Assembly (NCBI GenBank): GCA_945897475.1
Contig: CAMDFL010000014.1
Coordinates: 1-43,936 of the forward strand
Origin: Bordetella parapertussis
Lineage (GTDB): Bacteria; Pseudomonadota; Gammaproteobacteria; Burkholderiales; SG8-39
DNA: 43,936 nucleotides
Direction of reading: 5' to 3'
Shown here: piece after piece, positions 29,270-39,827 of the stretch
Layout of the letters: every line of letters begins with the position of its first letter
How positions within the stretch are numbered: position 1 is the first letter of the stretch
Made by a program: the position numbers and the translations under genes
The notes under the pieces: model-generated
What the model was told of the DNA's origin: nothing
Databases searched by the model: none
What the model saw: only the letters and a program-made list of their open reading frames with translations

Positions 29270-30364
29270 TCACTGAATTACTCCGCCACCCATGCAAACT
29301 TCACGATCATAGAGAACCGCCGACTGCCCCGGTGTTACCGCCCATTGCGCTTGCTCGAACACAAGGCGCATGGTCTGGGTATCGCGCAGGGTCTGCGTAT
29401 CCGCTAGCGTGAATTGGCAGGGCGCATCGGCTTGGCGGTAACGCGTCTTGGCGGAGAGCTTCGATCCCGAATCGGGCGCGGTTCCGCTGACCCAGGAACA
29501 CTGCGCCGCGGCAAGCTCGCGGCTACTAAGCAAGGCATGCTCATGCCCTTGGACCACGGTCAGCTCATTGGTTTTCATATTCTTGGCGGCGACATACCAG
29601 GGATCATCGCAGGCGCCCTTGACGCCGCCCACGCCTATGCCCTTCCTCTGGCCGATGGTGTAGAAGGCCAAGCCCACATGCTCGCCGACCTCGCTGCCTT
29701 CGGGTGTTCGGATCGGACCCGGCTTTTTGGGCAGATAGCGATTGAGAAACTCGCGAAACGGGCGTTCACCGATAAAGCAGATTCCGGTGGAATCTTTTTT
29801 TGCATGCACCGGCAGGCCGGCTTCCCGAGCGATTTGGCGCACTTCGGTTTTTTGCAATTGCGCGAGCGGGAACAACACTTTGGAAAGTTGCGCCTGATTC
29901 AGCCTATGCAGGAAATAACTTTGATCCTTGCTGCCATCGGCGGCACGCAGCAGTTCGAACCCGGTCTGGCCTTCGCGCACCCCGGCGTAATGCCCGGTGG
30001 CGATACGTCGCGCGCCGAGCGCCATCGCGTGATCGAGAAATGACTTGAACTTGATCTCGGCATTGCACAACACATCGGGGTTGGGGGTGCGGCCCGCGGC
30101 ATACTCGGCGAGGAAACTCTCGAAAACACGCTCCTTGTACTCGGCGGCGAAATTGACCACTTCCAATTCAATGCCGATAACATCGGCCACTGAGGCGCAG
30201 TCGACCAGATCCTCGCGTGTTGAGCAGTATTCGCCCTCATCGTCGTCTTCCCAGTTCTTCATGAAGAGACCAACGACTTCGTAACCGGCACGCTTGAGCA
30301 ACAACGCGGCCACTGCGGAATCCACGCCGCCGGATAAGCCCACCACGATTCGTTCAGTGCTCAT
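29270..30364 (-). CDS. mnmA: tRNA-specific 2-thiouridylase
   Basis: MnmA inserts sulphur at U34 of tRNA-Lys/Glu/Gln. The 364-residue product has the PP-loop GLSGGVDSA at the start, [14 protein letters not shown], the first catalytic Cys in [29 protein letters not shown] and the second Cys in [17 protein letters not shown]. The end is a barrel with [17 protein letters not shown]. It is downstream of a Nudix hydrolase gene on the same strand, as E. coli mnmA follows nudJ. Confidence 0.97.
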   Translation of the reverse strand: MSTERIVVGLSGGVDSAVAALLLKRAGYEVVGLFMKNWEDDDEGEYCSTREDLVDCASVADVIGIELEVVNFAAEYKERVFESFLAEYAAGRTPNPDVLCNAEIKFKSFLDHAMALGARRIATGHYAGVREGQTGFELLRAADGSKDQSYFLHRLNQAQLSKVLFPLAQLQKTEVRQIAREAGLPVHAKKDSTGICFIGERPFREFLNRYLPKKPGPIRTPEGSEVGEHVGLAFYTIGQRKGIGVGGVKGACDDPWYVAAKNMKTNELTVVQGHEHALLSSRELAAAQCSWVSGTAPDSGSKLSAKTRYRQADAPCQFTLADTQTLRDTQTMRLVFEQAQWAVTPGQSAVLYDREVCMGGGVIQ

Positions 30365-30453
30365 GAAATAGAGTGGAAGATAAAGCGAGGATCAAGTGTT
30401 CGTAAAAGTGCTGGCGAGGTATCTGGCGAGGCGCGGATCACGCATTGGCGATA

Positions 30454-30903
30454 TCAGACGAGGTGCTCGATCACATCGAGGGGCAGGCGCTTTCCGGCAG
30501 CGTAGTCCTCGACGCAACGCAATACCAGCGGGCTGCGCAGCCGCTCGGTGTTGCCACGGAGTTCCGCAGCACTCATCCACGCCGCGCGCAGGATGCCCTT
30601 GTCGAGCGTGCGTCCCTCCTCGAAGCCATCGATATCGCCGCAGAAGGCGAAACGAAGATAAGTGATAGCCGAGGCCTCATGACGCCACGCGTAGATGCCC
30701 ACCAGATGGCGGGGAATGAAGCGGCAGGCCGACTCCTCCAAGGCCTCACGTATGCTCGCCTCCAGCAGGGTTTCGCCGGGCTCCCAGTGACCGGCGGGCT
30801 GATTGAATACCGGAACGCCCTCCTCGCCTTCTTCTTCGATAAACAAGAATTTGCTGTCGCGCTCAATCACTGCGGCAACGGTGACATGGGGCGTCCAGAT
30901 CAC
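30454..30903 (-). CDS. Nudix hydrolase (NudJ-like)
   Basis: The 149-residue product starts at a GTG that overlaps the stop of the aminotransferase gene (GTGA). The Nudix box reads GHWEPGETLLEASIREALEES, matching Gx5Ex7REUxEE except that the Gly after the last Glu is Ser. It likely hydrolyses a nucleoside diphosphate derivative; NudJ of E. coli acts on thiamine and nucleotide diphosphates and is next to mnmA, which supports this homology. The overlap with the gene upstream suggests one transcript: aminotransferase, Nudix, mnmA. Confidence 0.88.
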   Translation of the reverse strand: MIWTPHVTVAAVIERDSKFLFIEEEGEEGVPVFNQPAGHWEPGETLLEASIREALEESACRFIPRHLVGIYAWRHEASAITYLRFAFCGDIDGFEEGRTLDKGILRAAWMSAAELRGNTERLRSPLVLRCVEDYAAGKRLPLDVIEHLV

Positions 30904-32102
30904 TTTTTGCCCTTCTTGATCATCTCGGCCATGCGTGCCACGCCGCGCTCAATGGCTTCGTTCGAGGCGGCATACGAGAAACGGATGTGCTGCCCTTCGC
31001 CTGGCACGCGCGAGCCAAAATGGATATCGGCCAACACCGCCACGCCAAAGTCGTTCAACAGGCGCTTCCTGAATACCTCCGAATCCTCAGCGCCGGTCAT
31101 TTTGCAAGCCTCGGTGACATTGGGCCAGGCATAGAAAGCGCCGCCGGGCGTGCGGCAAGTCACTCCGGGGACTTGATTCAGCAAACCCACGATCAGATCG
31201 CGCCGTTTGAGAAACGATTCCCTCATCATCTGCGCTTCATCCTGCGGGCCATCGATCGCCTGAACTGCCGCCCATTGGCTGATGTGCGAGGCGCAGGACT
31301 CGGTATTCGTGATCCAGCGAACGAAGTGCGGCGCCAGCACCGGGTTAGAGGCAAAGCCGATGCGCCATCCGGTCATAGCCCATGTCTTGGAGGCGCCATC
31401 GGAGATCACAGTGCGCTCATACATATCGGGAAACGAGGCAATGGAGGAAAATTCTTCCCCGTAGCAAAGCCGTGAATAGATTTCATCGGCATACACCCAG
31501 ACATGCGGGTGGCGGCGCAGGATCGCCGCGATGGCCTCCAGATCCTTTTTGGAAAGTATGCCGCCTGTAGGGTTCTGCGGCGAATTCAGAATGAGAAGCT
31601 TGGTCTTGGGCGTGATCAGCTTTTCCAGATCCTCGGGATCAAATGCAAAATCGCGCGCCTCGCGCAGATGCAAGGGCACCGGCACCGCCCCGTTGGCCAG
31701 AATCTGCGACTCGTAGATCGGAAAGCCGGGATTGGGATAGATCACTTCGTCGCCCGCACCGTAATCGGTGACCGAGAGAATGGTGTAGGCAATGAATGGC
31801 TTGGCGCCTGCAGCCACCACCGTGTCCTCGGGGCGGATGGAAAGACCGCGCATACCGCCCATGTAACGCGCTGCGGCGGCGCGCAATTCGTCTATCCCCG
31901 CCGAGGCGGTATAACCATGCCGCCCATCGCGCACCGCGCGAATGGCAGCGTCCTGGATATGCGTGGGCGTATGAAAATCGGGCTGCCCGATGCAAAACGA
32001 GATGATGTCCCGGCCCTCTCGGGCGAGCGCATTGACTTCGGCCAATACGACGAAAGCATTCTCGGTGCCGAGATCCGAGGTGCGGCGGCTGATGGCGGGC
32101 AT
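30900..32102 (-). CDS. Class I/II PLP-dependent aminotransferase
   Basis: The 400-residue product has the aspartate-aminotransferase fold: FCIGQPDFHTPTHI, GYTASAGIDELRAA, the loop AGAKPFIAYT, NSPQNPTGGILSKKDLEAI, YADEIYSRL, and the PLP-binding lysine in SDGASKTWAMTGWRIG, then FSYAAS. This subgroup includes AspC/AlaT-like enzymes; the amino donor is not clear. Its end overlaps the Nudix GTG. A divergent pair with corA sits 105 bp upstream. Confidence 0.93.
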   Translation of the reverse strand: MPAISRRTSDLGTENAFVVLAEVNALAREGRDIISFCIGQPDFHTPTHIQDAAIRAVRDGRHGYTASAGIDELRAAAARYMGGMRGLSIRPEDTVVAAGAKPFIAYTILSVTDYGAGDEVIYPNPGFPIYESQILANGAVPVPLHLREARDFAFDPEDLEKLITPKTKLLILNSPQNPTGGILSKKDLEAIAAILRRHPHVWVYADEIYSRLCYGEEFSSIASFPDMYERTVISDGASKTWAMTGWRIGFASNPVLAPHFVRWITNTESCASHISQWAAVQAIDGPQDEAQMMRESFLKRRDLIVGLLNQVPGVTCRTPGGAFYAWPNVTEACKMTGAEDSEVFRKRLLNDFGVAVLADIHFGSRVPGEGQHIRFSYAASNEAIERGVARMAEMIKKGKK

Positions 32103-32207
32103 GAACGCTTCTCTTCAAAACCAAGGGCGGAATTCTACCCGCTCGCCGCTTGTTTTAACGCCAGGGCAAGCTCGCCGTTGCTATGATTGCACAACGGAGA
32201 ACCAAAA

Positions 32208-33173
32208 ATGCTGGTCAATTGCGCGGCCTATAAAGACGGAACAAAGATTGCCGACATCAACCCGGACGAGATCAGCGTCTACCTCGGTCGCGGCGATTGC
32301 TTTGTGTGGGTGGCGCTTGCCGAACCCGGTCCCGGCGAACTTGCAGTGCTTCAGCACGAATTCGGCCTTCACCACCTTGCGGTCGAGGACGCTCAGCACG
32401 GCCACCAGCGCCCCAAGATCGAGGAGTATGAGGACTCACTGTTCGCGGTCATGCACACCGTCGCGCAGAAGGACGGTGAGTTGCAGATCGGCGAAGTGGA
32501 TGTCTTTGTCGGCAAGAACTACGTGCTGTCCGTGCGCAACCGCACCGAGCGCGGCTTTGCCGACGTCCGCGCGCGTTGCGAACGCGAGCCGCATCTGCTC
32601 CGGCAGGGTTCCAGCTTTGTGTTCTACGCGCTGATGGACGCCATCGTTGACCGTTACTTCCCGGTGTTGGACGAACTGGAGCACGAATTAGAAATCATCG
32701 AAGAGCGTATGTTCGCCAATGCCACGGGTCGCGTTAACGTCGAAGCGCTGTACGCCCTGAAGCAGAAATTCATGGTGCTCAAACACGCGGTCGCGCCGCT
32801 CCTGGAGGGCGTGGCCAAGCTCTACGGCGGACGGGTGCCCGCGCTGTGCGCCGACACCCAGGAATATTTTCGCGATGTCGCCGACCATCTGGTTCGCATC
32901 AACCAGTCGATCGATGCCCTGCGCGAAATGGTGACCACCGCGATGTCGGTGAACCTGTCTTTGCTTACCATCCATGAGAGTGAGGTCACCAAACGCCTGG
33001 CGGGCTACGCGGGCCTGGTCGCGGTGCCCACCATGATCGCCGGCATCTACGGCATGAACTTCCAGCACATGCCGGAACTGGCTTGGATTTATGGCTATCC
33101 CCTGGCATTGAGCATCATGGTGGTGCTGGACGTGTATCTCTTTTATCGGTTTCGCCGAGCGGGGTGGATTTGA
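32208..33173 (+). CDS. corA: CorA-family divalent cation transporter
   Basis: CorA channels carry Mg2+ (also Co2+/Ni2+). I start at the ATG 32208 with GGAGA seven bases upstream; an in-frame TTG lies 21 bp before. The 321 residues comprise a large N-terminal cytosolic domain (VFVGKNYVLSVRN, then a long helix), and a C-terminal pair of membrane helices with the diagnostic YGMNFQHMPE (GMN) motif between them. The end is a short basic tail (RFRRAGWI). It is transcribed away from the aminotransferase cluster. Confidence 0.95.
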   Translation: MLVNCAAYKDGTKIADINPDEISVYLGRGDCFVWVALAEPGPGELAVLQHEFGLHHLAVEDAQHGHQRPKIEEYEDSLFAVMHTVAQKDGELQIGEVDVFVGKNYVLSVRNRTERGFADVRARCEREPHLLRQGSSFVFYALMDAIVDRYFPVLDELEHELEIIEERMFANATGRVNVEALYALKQKFMVLKHAVAPLLEGVAKLYGGRVPALCADTQEYFRDVADHLVRINQSIDALREMVTTAMSVNLSLLTIHESEVTKRLAGYAGLVAVPTMIAGIYGMNFQHMPELAWIYGYPLALSIMVVLDVYLFYRFRRAGWI

Positions 33174-33287
33174 GAGCGCCAGGGACTGTACAACAATGCA
33201 AAACTTTTATGATTATATATGTATGTTTATTGTGCCTAATGACACAATTTGCATCTTATTTATGGAATATACCGCCTCGTCATTCGA

Positions 33288-33530
33288 CTATCCACCACTT
33301 AGCGCCTGAACAATCACCACTTCGTCGGTAGCGGCAAGCGGCTCGGACAGATCACTCACCTGCTCCCCATTGATAAAGATTCGGATGTGGCGGCGAATCC
33401 GGTCCTGTTCGTCGATCATGCGAAAGCATATCCCGGCATAGCGACGCTCAAGATCGGCCAGGACCTCCGCGAGCGTCGCTCAACTTGCCTCGGTCGCGGC
33501 GGCCTCGGTGTAGGAGCGCAGCACGCTGGG
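33288..33530 (-). pseudogene. MoaD/ThiS-like protein, broken
   Basis: From 33530 downwards the minus strand reads SVLRSYTEAAATEAS, stop (TGA at 33480-33482), then ATLAEVLADLERRYAG, RIRRHIRIFINGEQVSDL and ATDEVVIVQALSGG, stop at 33288. This is a MoaD-type beta-grasp sulphur carrier ending in the diagnostic GG. It is interrupted by one nonsense codon and missing its own start. The break before SVLRSYTE joins it to the BNR fragment. The same small genes often lie beside BNR-repeat genes in related bacteria (recalled), which fits a deletion that fused them. The upstream 33174-33287 is AT-rich, with no gene that I can support. Confidence 0.7.
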
Positions 33531-33825
33531 CCACCACGCCTGCTTTTGCGGCATACCGGCATCCTGCCGCTGCCAGGTCTTGCCTCCATTGCGCGTGGCA
33601 TACACCGCGGGCTTCCCCTCCACGCTGGTACGCGGCGACACCGTGGCGCCGTCCATCGGCAGCACCCAAGCGGTGTCCGCGTCGCGCGGATGCACCACCA
33701 TCGGAAAACCGATGTCACCGACGCGCTTGGGCATATTGGTGCCGATCCGCACCCATTCATCCGAAGGCCGGTCGATGCGATAGATGCCGCAGTGATTCTG
33801 CTGATACAGGCGAGCCTGACAAGAG
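33528..33825 (-). pseudogene. BNR/WD40-type glycosidase-like protein, fragment
   Basis: The minus-strand frame reads RLYQQNHCGIYRIDRPSDEW, GTNMPKRVGDIGFPMVVHPRD, DTAWVLPMDG, then KPAVYATRNGGKTWQRQD, where NGGKTW is the Asp-box-like motif of BNR/sialidase-fold proteins. Both ends are cut. Upstream it changes frame into a response-regulator-like N-terminus near 33820, and downstream it runs into the MoaD sequence after QAWWP near 33530. It corresponds only to the C-terminal part of proteins usually 350-400 residues long. Confidence 0.7.
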
Positions 33826-33904
33826 CGCATTGATCGTCGTCGTCCTCGACCACCAGCAGGCGCACGCTGGGTGCCATCCTTTGGCCCACAAGAGCAATCG
33901 TCAT
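33820..33904 (-). pseudogene. Response-regulator-like N-terminus, truncated
   Basis: The frame starts at ATG 33904, overlapping the ankyrin stop as ATGA. It reads MTIALVGQRMAPSVRLLVVEDDDDQCALVRL, that is, the first strand and acidic pocket (LVVEDDDD) of a CheY-like receiver domain. It then crosses into another sequence near 33820. Continuing in this frame to the stop at 33416 yields only out-of-frame BNR sequence. It looks like the 5' stub of a third gene of the deaminase-ankyrin operon, lost by deletion. Confidence 0.55.
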
Positions 33905-34557
33905 GATTTCACCTGTCCACCTGCCCGTCGAAGCAAATCGGCGACGGCTCTTTGCCCGCGTTGCTCGGCGTGGGCAAGCGGGGTCAGGCCCTGCCGGTCG
34001 GCCAGGTTGACATCGGCGCGGTGCGCGATCAAGAGGCGAACGATCTCGGTATGTCGCGGGCCCCCGTCGCCCAGGATCACGGCCTCCAGCAACGCCGTCC
34101 ATCCCAGTTTGTTGACGTGGTTTACCTCGATTGCCGATCCGAGCAGCACACGCACCGTCTCTACATGACCATAGTGGCATGCCGGGATCAACGCGGTGCC
34201 TCCATAGCGGTTGGTGAGTTTGAGATTAGCGCCACTATCGAGCGCGAGGCGCACGATCGCCGCATGGCCGCTTGCACCCGCCAACAGGAACGCGCTGTCG
34301 AGAGTCTCGTCTTGCGCATTGACATCGGCCCCGCGCGCGATCAGCAGTCGCGCCGCCTCCACGTGACCGCCCTGCGTCGCGGCGAGCACCGCGTTGCGGC
34401 CCCGCCCGTCGCGCGCATTGACATTTGATCCGGCATCCAGCAGGCGGCGAAGCGACGCGACATCACCGCGCTGGGCGGCGCCAATCAAGGCCTCGTCGGA
34501 CCAAGCCACCGCCGCTGGCAGCAGCATCGCCAATGCGAACCATCGCAGGCAGTTCAT
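33901..34557 (-). CDS. Exported ankyrin-repeat protein
   Basis: The 218-residue product opens with a signal peptide (LRWFALAMLLPAAVAWS), and the rest consists of about six ankyrin repeats (for example GDVASLRRLLDAGSNVNARD, GHVEAARLLIARGADVNAQD, GHVETVRVLLGSAIEVN, TEIVRLLIAHRADVNLAD). Ankyrin repeats bind proteins, and the signal places this one in the periplasm. Its ATG overlaps the stop of the deaminase-like gene upstream (ATGA), and a response-regulator stub begins at its own stop in the same way, so the three were one operon. It may be a partner or inhibitor of the deaminase-like protein (inference). Confidence 0.87.
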   Translation of the reverse strand: MNCLRWFALAMLLPAAVAWSDEALIGAAQRGDVASLRRLLDAGSNVNARDGRGRNAVLAATQGGHVEAARLLIARGADVNAQDETLDSAFLLAGASGHAAIVRLALDSGANLKLTNRYGGTALIPACHYGHVETVRVLLGSAIEVNHVNKLGWTALLEAVILGDGGPRHTEIVRLLIAHRADVNLADRQGLTPLAHAEQRGQRAVADLLRRAGGQVKS

Positions 34558-34952
34558 GTCGGCGCCCCCGCATCGTTCAACGCGTCGCCGTGCACCATGC
34601 GTTCGATCCGCGCCGAGGCCGCCGCGGATTCACACATTCGGCAAGGGCGCGAGGTGGACACCAGCACGCAACCGGAGAGGTCGCGGCTGCGCAGCCGCCG
34701 CGCCGCATCCCGAATTGCCTCCATTTCGGCGTGCGCGCTCGGATCGCCCGCGGTCACCACGCGGCTGGGCGCCTCGCCCACAATCTGATCACCGCGCAGC
34801 ACCACGGCCCCGAACGGCTGATCGCCGGAGCGCACTGCCTGATCGCGAAGCGCCCGTGCCCGCAGCATCGCCTGCTGCAGCGACGGGGTCGCCCCGGACA
34901 TAGCCGGCACGAGCAAAGGCAGAATGATCAGGCACTGGCGGCGGGTGAGCAT
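34554..34952 (-). CDS. Exported deaminase-fold protein (cytidine/guanine deaminase superfamily), shortened
   Basis: The 132-residue product has an N-terminal TRRQCLIILPLLVPAMSGA signal with a Tat-like twin arginine, then a deaminase core: PFGAVVLRGDQIVGEAPSRV, the zinc site H74-A-E76 in SAHAEMEAI, and PCRMCESAA (Cys104, Cys107). The catalytic Glu and zinc ligands are present. The family (guanine deaminase, TadA, CMP deaminase) normally has 25 or more residues after ARIERMVHGD; here only DALNDAGAPT follows. A periplasmic enzyme of this fold is unusual. The end overlaps the ankyrin start. Export is inferred from the signal only, and the substrate is unknown. Confidence 0.75.
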   Translation of the reverse strand: MLTRRQCLIILPLLVPAMSGATPSLQQAMLRARALRDQAVRSGDQPFGAVVLRGDQIVGEAPSRVVTAGDPSAHAEMEAIRDAARRLRSRDLSGCVLVSTSRPCRMCESAAASARIERMVHGDALNDAGAPT

Positions 34953-35068
34953 GGCAAGCTGTATGTATTGCGCATCAATAAATTAAAATTGTCCGGTTTA
35001 TTATTAAACAGTCAATATAAATCCATGTCATTGAAGTATTTTTAATTTAATTATGGTCTAAATGGAAA

Positions 35069-36028
35069 TCAGCGTATCTCCACTCCGGAGGCTTTCACCA
35101 ATCGCTGATTGATGACGACGCCCTCGTTGATTTCTCGTGCGAACTCGGCAGGCGTGTTGCCCATCGGGATCATGCCTTGCGATTTCAGGCGCTCGGCAAT
35201 TTCCAGCTGGCGCAGTCCGCTGGCAAGCGCGGCTTGCAACCGGGTGGCTATTGCCGGCGGCAATGCGGCCGGACCCCAGATGCCGATGCCGCCGGGGGCT
35301 TTCTCGAAGCCGGGCACGATTTCCTGGATGGTGGGTACGTCGGGCATTTCCTCCCAGCGTTTGGGCAGCATGACGGCAAGTATTCTTGCTTTGCCCGATT
35401 TGACGTGCGGCAGGAATGTCACCACTGGCTGGAGCACCAGCGGCACCTGGCCGGCCAGCATGTCGATAGTGGCCTGCGCGCCGCCCTTGTAGGGTATGAA
35501 CAGCATTTTGGTGTTGATGAGCAGCGCGATTTGTTCCATCGCGAGCATGGTCTCACTGCCGGTGGTTCCATAAGCAAGCTTGCCGGGAAACTTTTTCGCG
35601 AAGTCCACCAGTTCGGCCATCGACTTGGGACCGATGGCCACGCTCGCGGCGATGCACAGCACCGATTCAACCGCATGGGTGATTGGCGAAAAATCCTTGA
35701 TGGGGTGGTTGAGCGCCTCCTTGTCGAACAGCGAAAGGACGTGGCTACCTATCGCGGTCAGCAGCAGGGTATGGCCATCGGGCGCGGCGCGCGCCACGGC
35801 CTGCGCGCCGATCTTGCCGCCTGCGCCGCCCTGGTTCTCTATGATGATCTGCTGGCCGAGCAGTTCGCCCGCTCTGGGATTGATGGCGCGCGCGAGCACG
35901 TCGGCGGCGCCGCCGGGCGGATAGGCAACAACCAGCCGGATTGGTTTGCTCGGGAATGTTTGCGCCTGCGCGCCTCCGAGAACCAACGTGACGGCGGTGA
36001 CAACAAGCATGGCGTGGATGAACTTCAT
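35069..36028 (-). CDS. Bug/TctC-family periplasmic substrate-binding protein
   Basis: GAGG lies 8 bases before the ATG at 36028; an in-frame GTG lies 9 bp upstream. The 319-residue product has a signal peptide ending about AQA, then the family start FPSKPIRLVVAYPPGGAADVLARAI, GQQIIIENQGGAGGKIGAQ, LLLTAIGSHVLS, KLAYGTTGSETMLAMEQI and VPLVLQPVVTFLPHVKSGKARILAV. Such proteins feed tripartite tricarboxylate transporters, and Burkholderiales carry many as orphans. No TctA/TctB gene is nearby, so this one is also an orphan. The ligand is unknown. Confidence 0.92.
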   Translation of the reverse strand: MKFIHAMLVVTAVTLVLGGAQAQTFPSKPIRLVVAYPPGGAADVLARAINPRAGELLGQQIIIENQGGAGGKIGAQAVARAAPDGHTLLLTAIGSHVLSLFDKEALNHPIKDFSPITHAVESVLCIAASVAIGPKSMAELVDFAKKFPGKLAYGTTGSETMLAMEQIALLINTKMLFIPYKGGAQATIDMLAGQVPLVLQPVVTFLPHVKSGKARILAVMLPKRWEEMPDVPTIQEIVPGFEKAPGGIGIWGPAALPPAIATRLQAALASGLRQLEIAERLKSQGMIPMGNTPAEFAREINEGVVINQRLVKASGVEIR

Positions 36029-36160
36029 CGATGACACCTCATCGGCGCGGGATCGTGCCGTGGAGCCAATCTACCGCCGTGCGACCGCTCTTGTAAAGCA
36101 ATTCAGTCGTTCGATGTATCCGTTGCGCGATTTCAGTTGCGTGACATCAGTGGTGCAATT

Positions 36161-38758
<2,598 letters not shown>

Positions 38759-38817
38759 CGCCACTCTCCCTTACCCCGTAGGTGGAGGCGCATCGGCACG
38801 AATCAAGTGGCATATAC

Positions 38818-38847
38818 GAATAACTTAGGCGAATAACTTAGGCGAAT
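38818..38847. repeat. 13-bp tandem repeat upstream of lon
   Basis: GAATAACTTAGGC occurs twice in a row and is followed by GAAT. A 6-bp stem, CCCCCT / AGGGGG (38854-38873), lies next to it. In the 361-bp gap 38759-39119 these and the microprotein gene are all I see. Confidence 0.85.
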
Positions 38848-38889
38848 CGCATGCCCCCTAGATTCGCAGGGGGTTCTCGCTGCGGGTAC

Positions 38890-38967
38890 TCAAGCCGATA
38901 TCTTGGTCGGCGGCTTAGGTTGCTTGGGTTTTTTCTGCTCTTTTTTCGGCCTATCGCGATTGCCCAT
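38890..38967 (-). CDS. 25-residue Lys/Pro-rich microprotein
   Basis: This short ORF is not in obvious families. It reads MGNRDRPKKEQKKPKQPKPP with a TKISA end, with GGAAG 7 bases before the ATG. Short basic proteins of this kind (MGNRxxxPKKxxKKPK) recur in betaproteobacteria as I recall, often annotated hypothetical. It has no membrane segment and would be strongly positive. It may bind nucleic acid or a ribosome-associated partner (inference). It lies between lon and the DUF2237 gene. Confidence 0.55.
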   Translation of the reverse strand: MGNRDRPKKEQKKPKQPKPPTKISA

Positions 38968-39119
38968 GATGACTTCCTTTTCGGTGGTTAACAAAATTCA
39001 AAGGTTTGCGTCGGCAAGCCTACGCTGCTTTCAGTAGATTGGGGCGACGGCATTGCGACAGGCAGCATTGCGACGGGCGGCGTTGCACTCCAATACGAGG
39101 AGCGGCGTTGCAAGCCTGA

Positions 39120-39494
39120 CTACGCGATATCCGCCGAATGACGCAGCAAAGCCTCCAAGGGCACCAGTTGCAGCACATTCTGATGCGTGGCCTCCAGCAC
39201 CACCTTGGGCGCCATACCGGCCTCCCAGGCTTCGACCCAGCGCAATACGTGCAGGCACCAGCGATCACCCGGTTGCAGGCCGCGAAAGCGCATCTCCGGG
39301 CGCGGCGTGGATAGATCGTTGCCACGCTCGCTCGAGAACGCGAGAAACTCCGCCGTGCTCTTGATGCATACCAGATGCGCGACACCGTGCTCGCTCTGAG
39401 TCGCGCACCAACCGTTGCGAAAAAATCCGGTCAAAGGCGCATAGCTGCACGCTTGAAGGGGCTCGCCAAGGACGTTTTTTTCGGATGAAATCAT
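39120..39494 (-). CDS. DUF2237 family protein
   Basis: The start at ATG 39494 is chosen because SEKNVLGEPLQACS matches the family beginning NVLG.PL..CS. The 124-residue protein has the family core TGFFRNGWCATQ, HLVCIKSTAEFLAFSSERGNDLSTPRPE, LQPGDRWCLHVLRWVEAWEAG and VVLEATHQNVL. It is small, soluble and of unknown function; Cys residues (11, 29, about 40 and about 76) are conserved-looking. The frame extends 22 codons upstream without support. Confidence 0.88.
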   Translation of the reverse strand: MISSEKNVLGEPLQACSYAPLTGFFRNGWCATQSEHGVAHLVCIKSTAEFLAFSSERGNDLSTPRPEMRFRGLQPGDRWCLHVLRWVEAWEAGMAPKVVLEATHQNVLQLVPLEALLRHSADIA

Positions 39495-39756
39495 GGGGAA
39501 CGCTGTCTTGATTCTTGCTCTGGGTTCTTGCTCCGGCTCATCGGTGGAGCGAATTCGCATCGTACCGGATTATCGTTGACCTGCCTTATAGCGGTCGCGG
39601 AAAGTGCCGCCGGACTGCGGCGCGGAAAAAAATCGTCCGGCAGTCCAGCCGGCAGCGAATGGCAAGGTCGCAATCATGCCCTTGCTGCCACCCAGAAAAT
39701 GCAGAAATGCTGATTCGAAGAAAAACTCTTACTCGCCCCACTATATTGGGGGAACT

Positions 39757-39818
39757 ACAAGGGGCAAAGCCCCTTGTTCGTACGCCCTCTATCAAGGGGC
39801 AAAGCCCGTTGTTCGTTA
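39757..39818. repeat. Iterated stem-loops downstream of the EgtD-like gene
   Basis: ACAAGGGGC AAA GCCCCTTGT (39757-39777) is a perfect 9-bp stem. The 35-bp unit repeats at 39793 as CAAGGGGC AAA GCCCGTTG, with one changed pair. A third small stem CCCCA / TGGGG (39737-39752) lies beside them, and TTTTTCTTCG follows on the minus strand. They may act as a compound terminator for the methyltransferase gene. In the 333-bp gap 39495-39827 I see no gene that I can support. Confidence 0.55.
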
Positions 39819-39827
39819 ATCTTAGGA

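Noticed and set aside
33196-33309. Plus-strand ORF of 37 residues after corA
   Set aside because: It overlaps the MoaD remnant, lies in an AT-rich spacer and has no ribosome site.
39586-39720. Short minus-strand frame upstream of the DUF2237 gene
   Set aside because: It is only about 35 residues from the first ATG, without a ribosome site or recognisable family.
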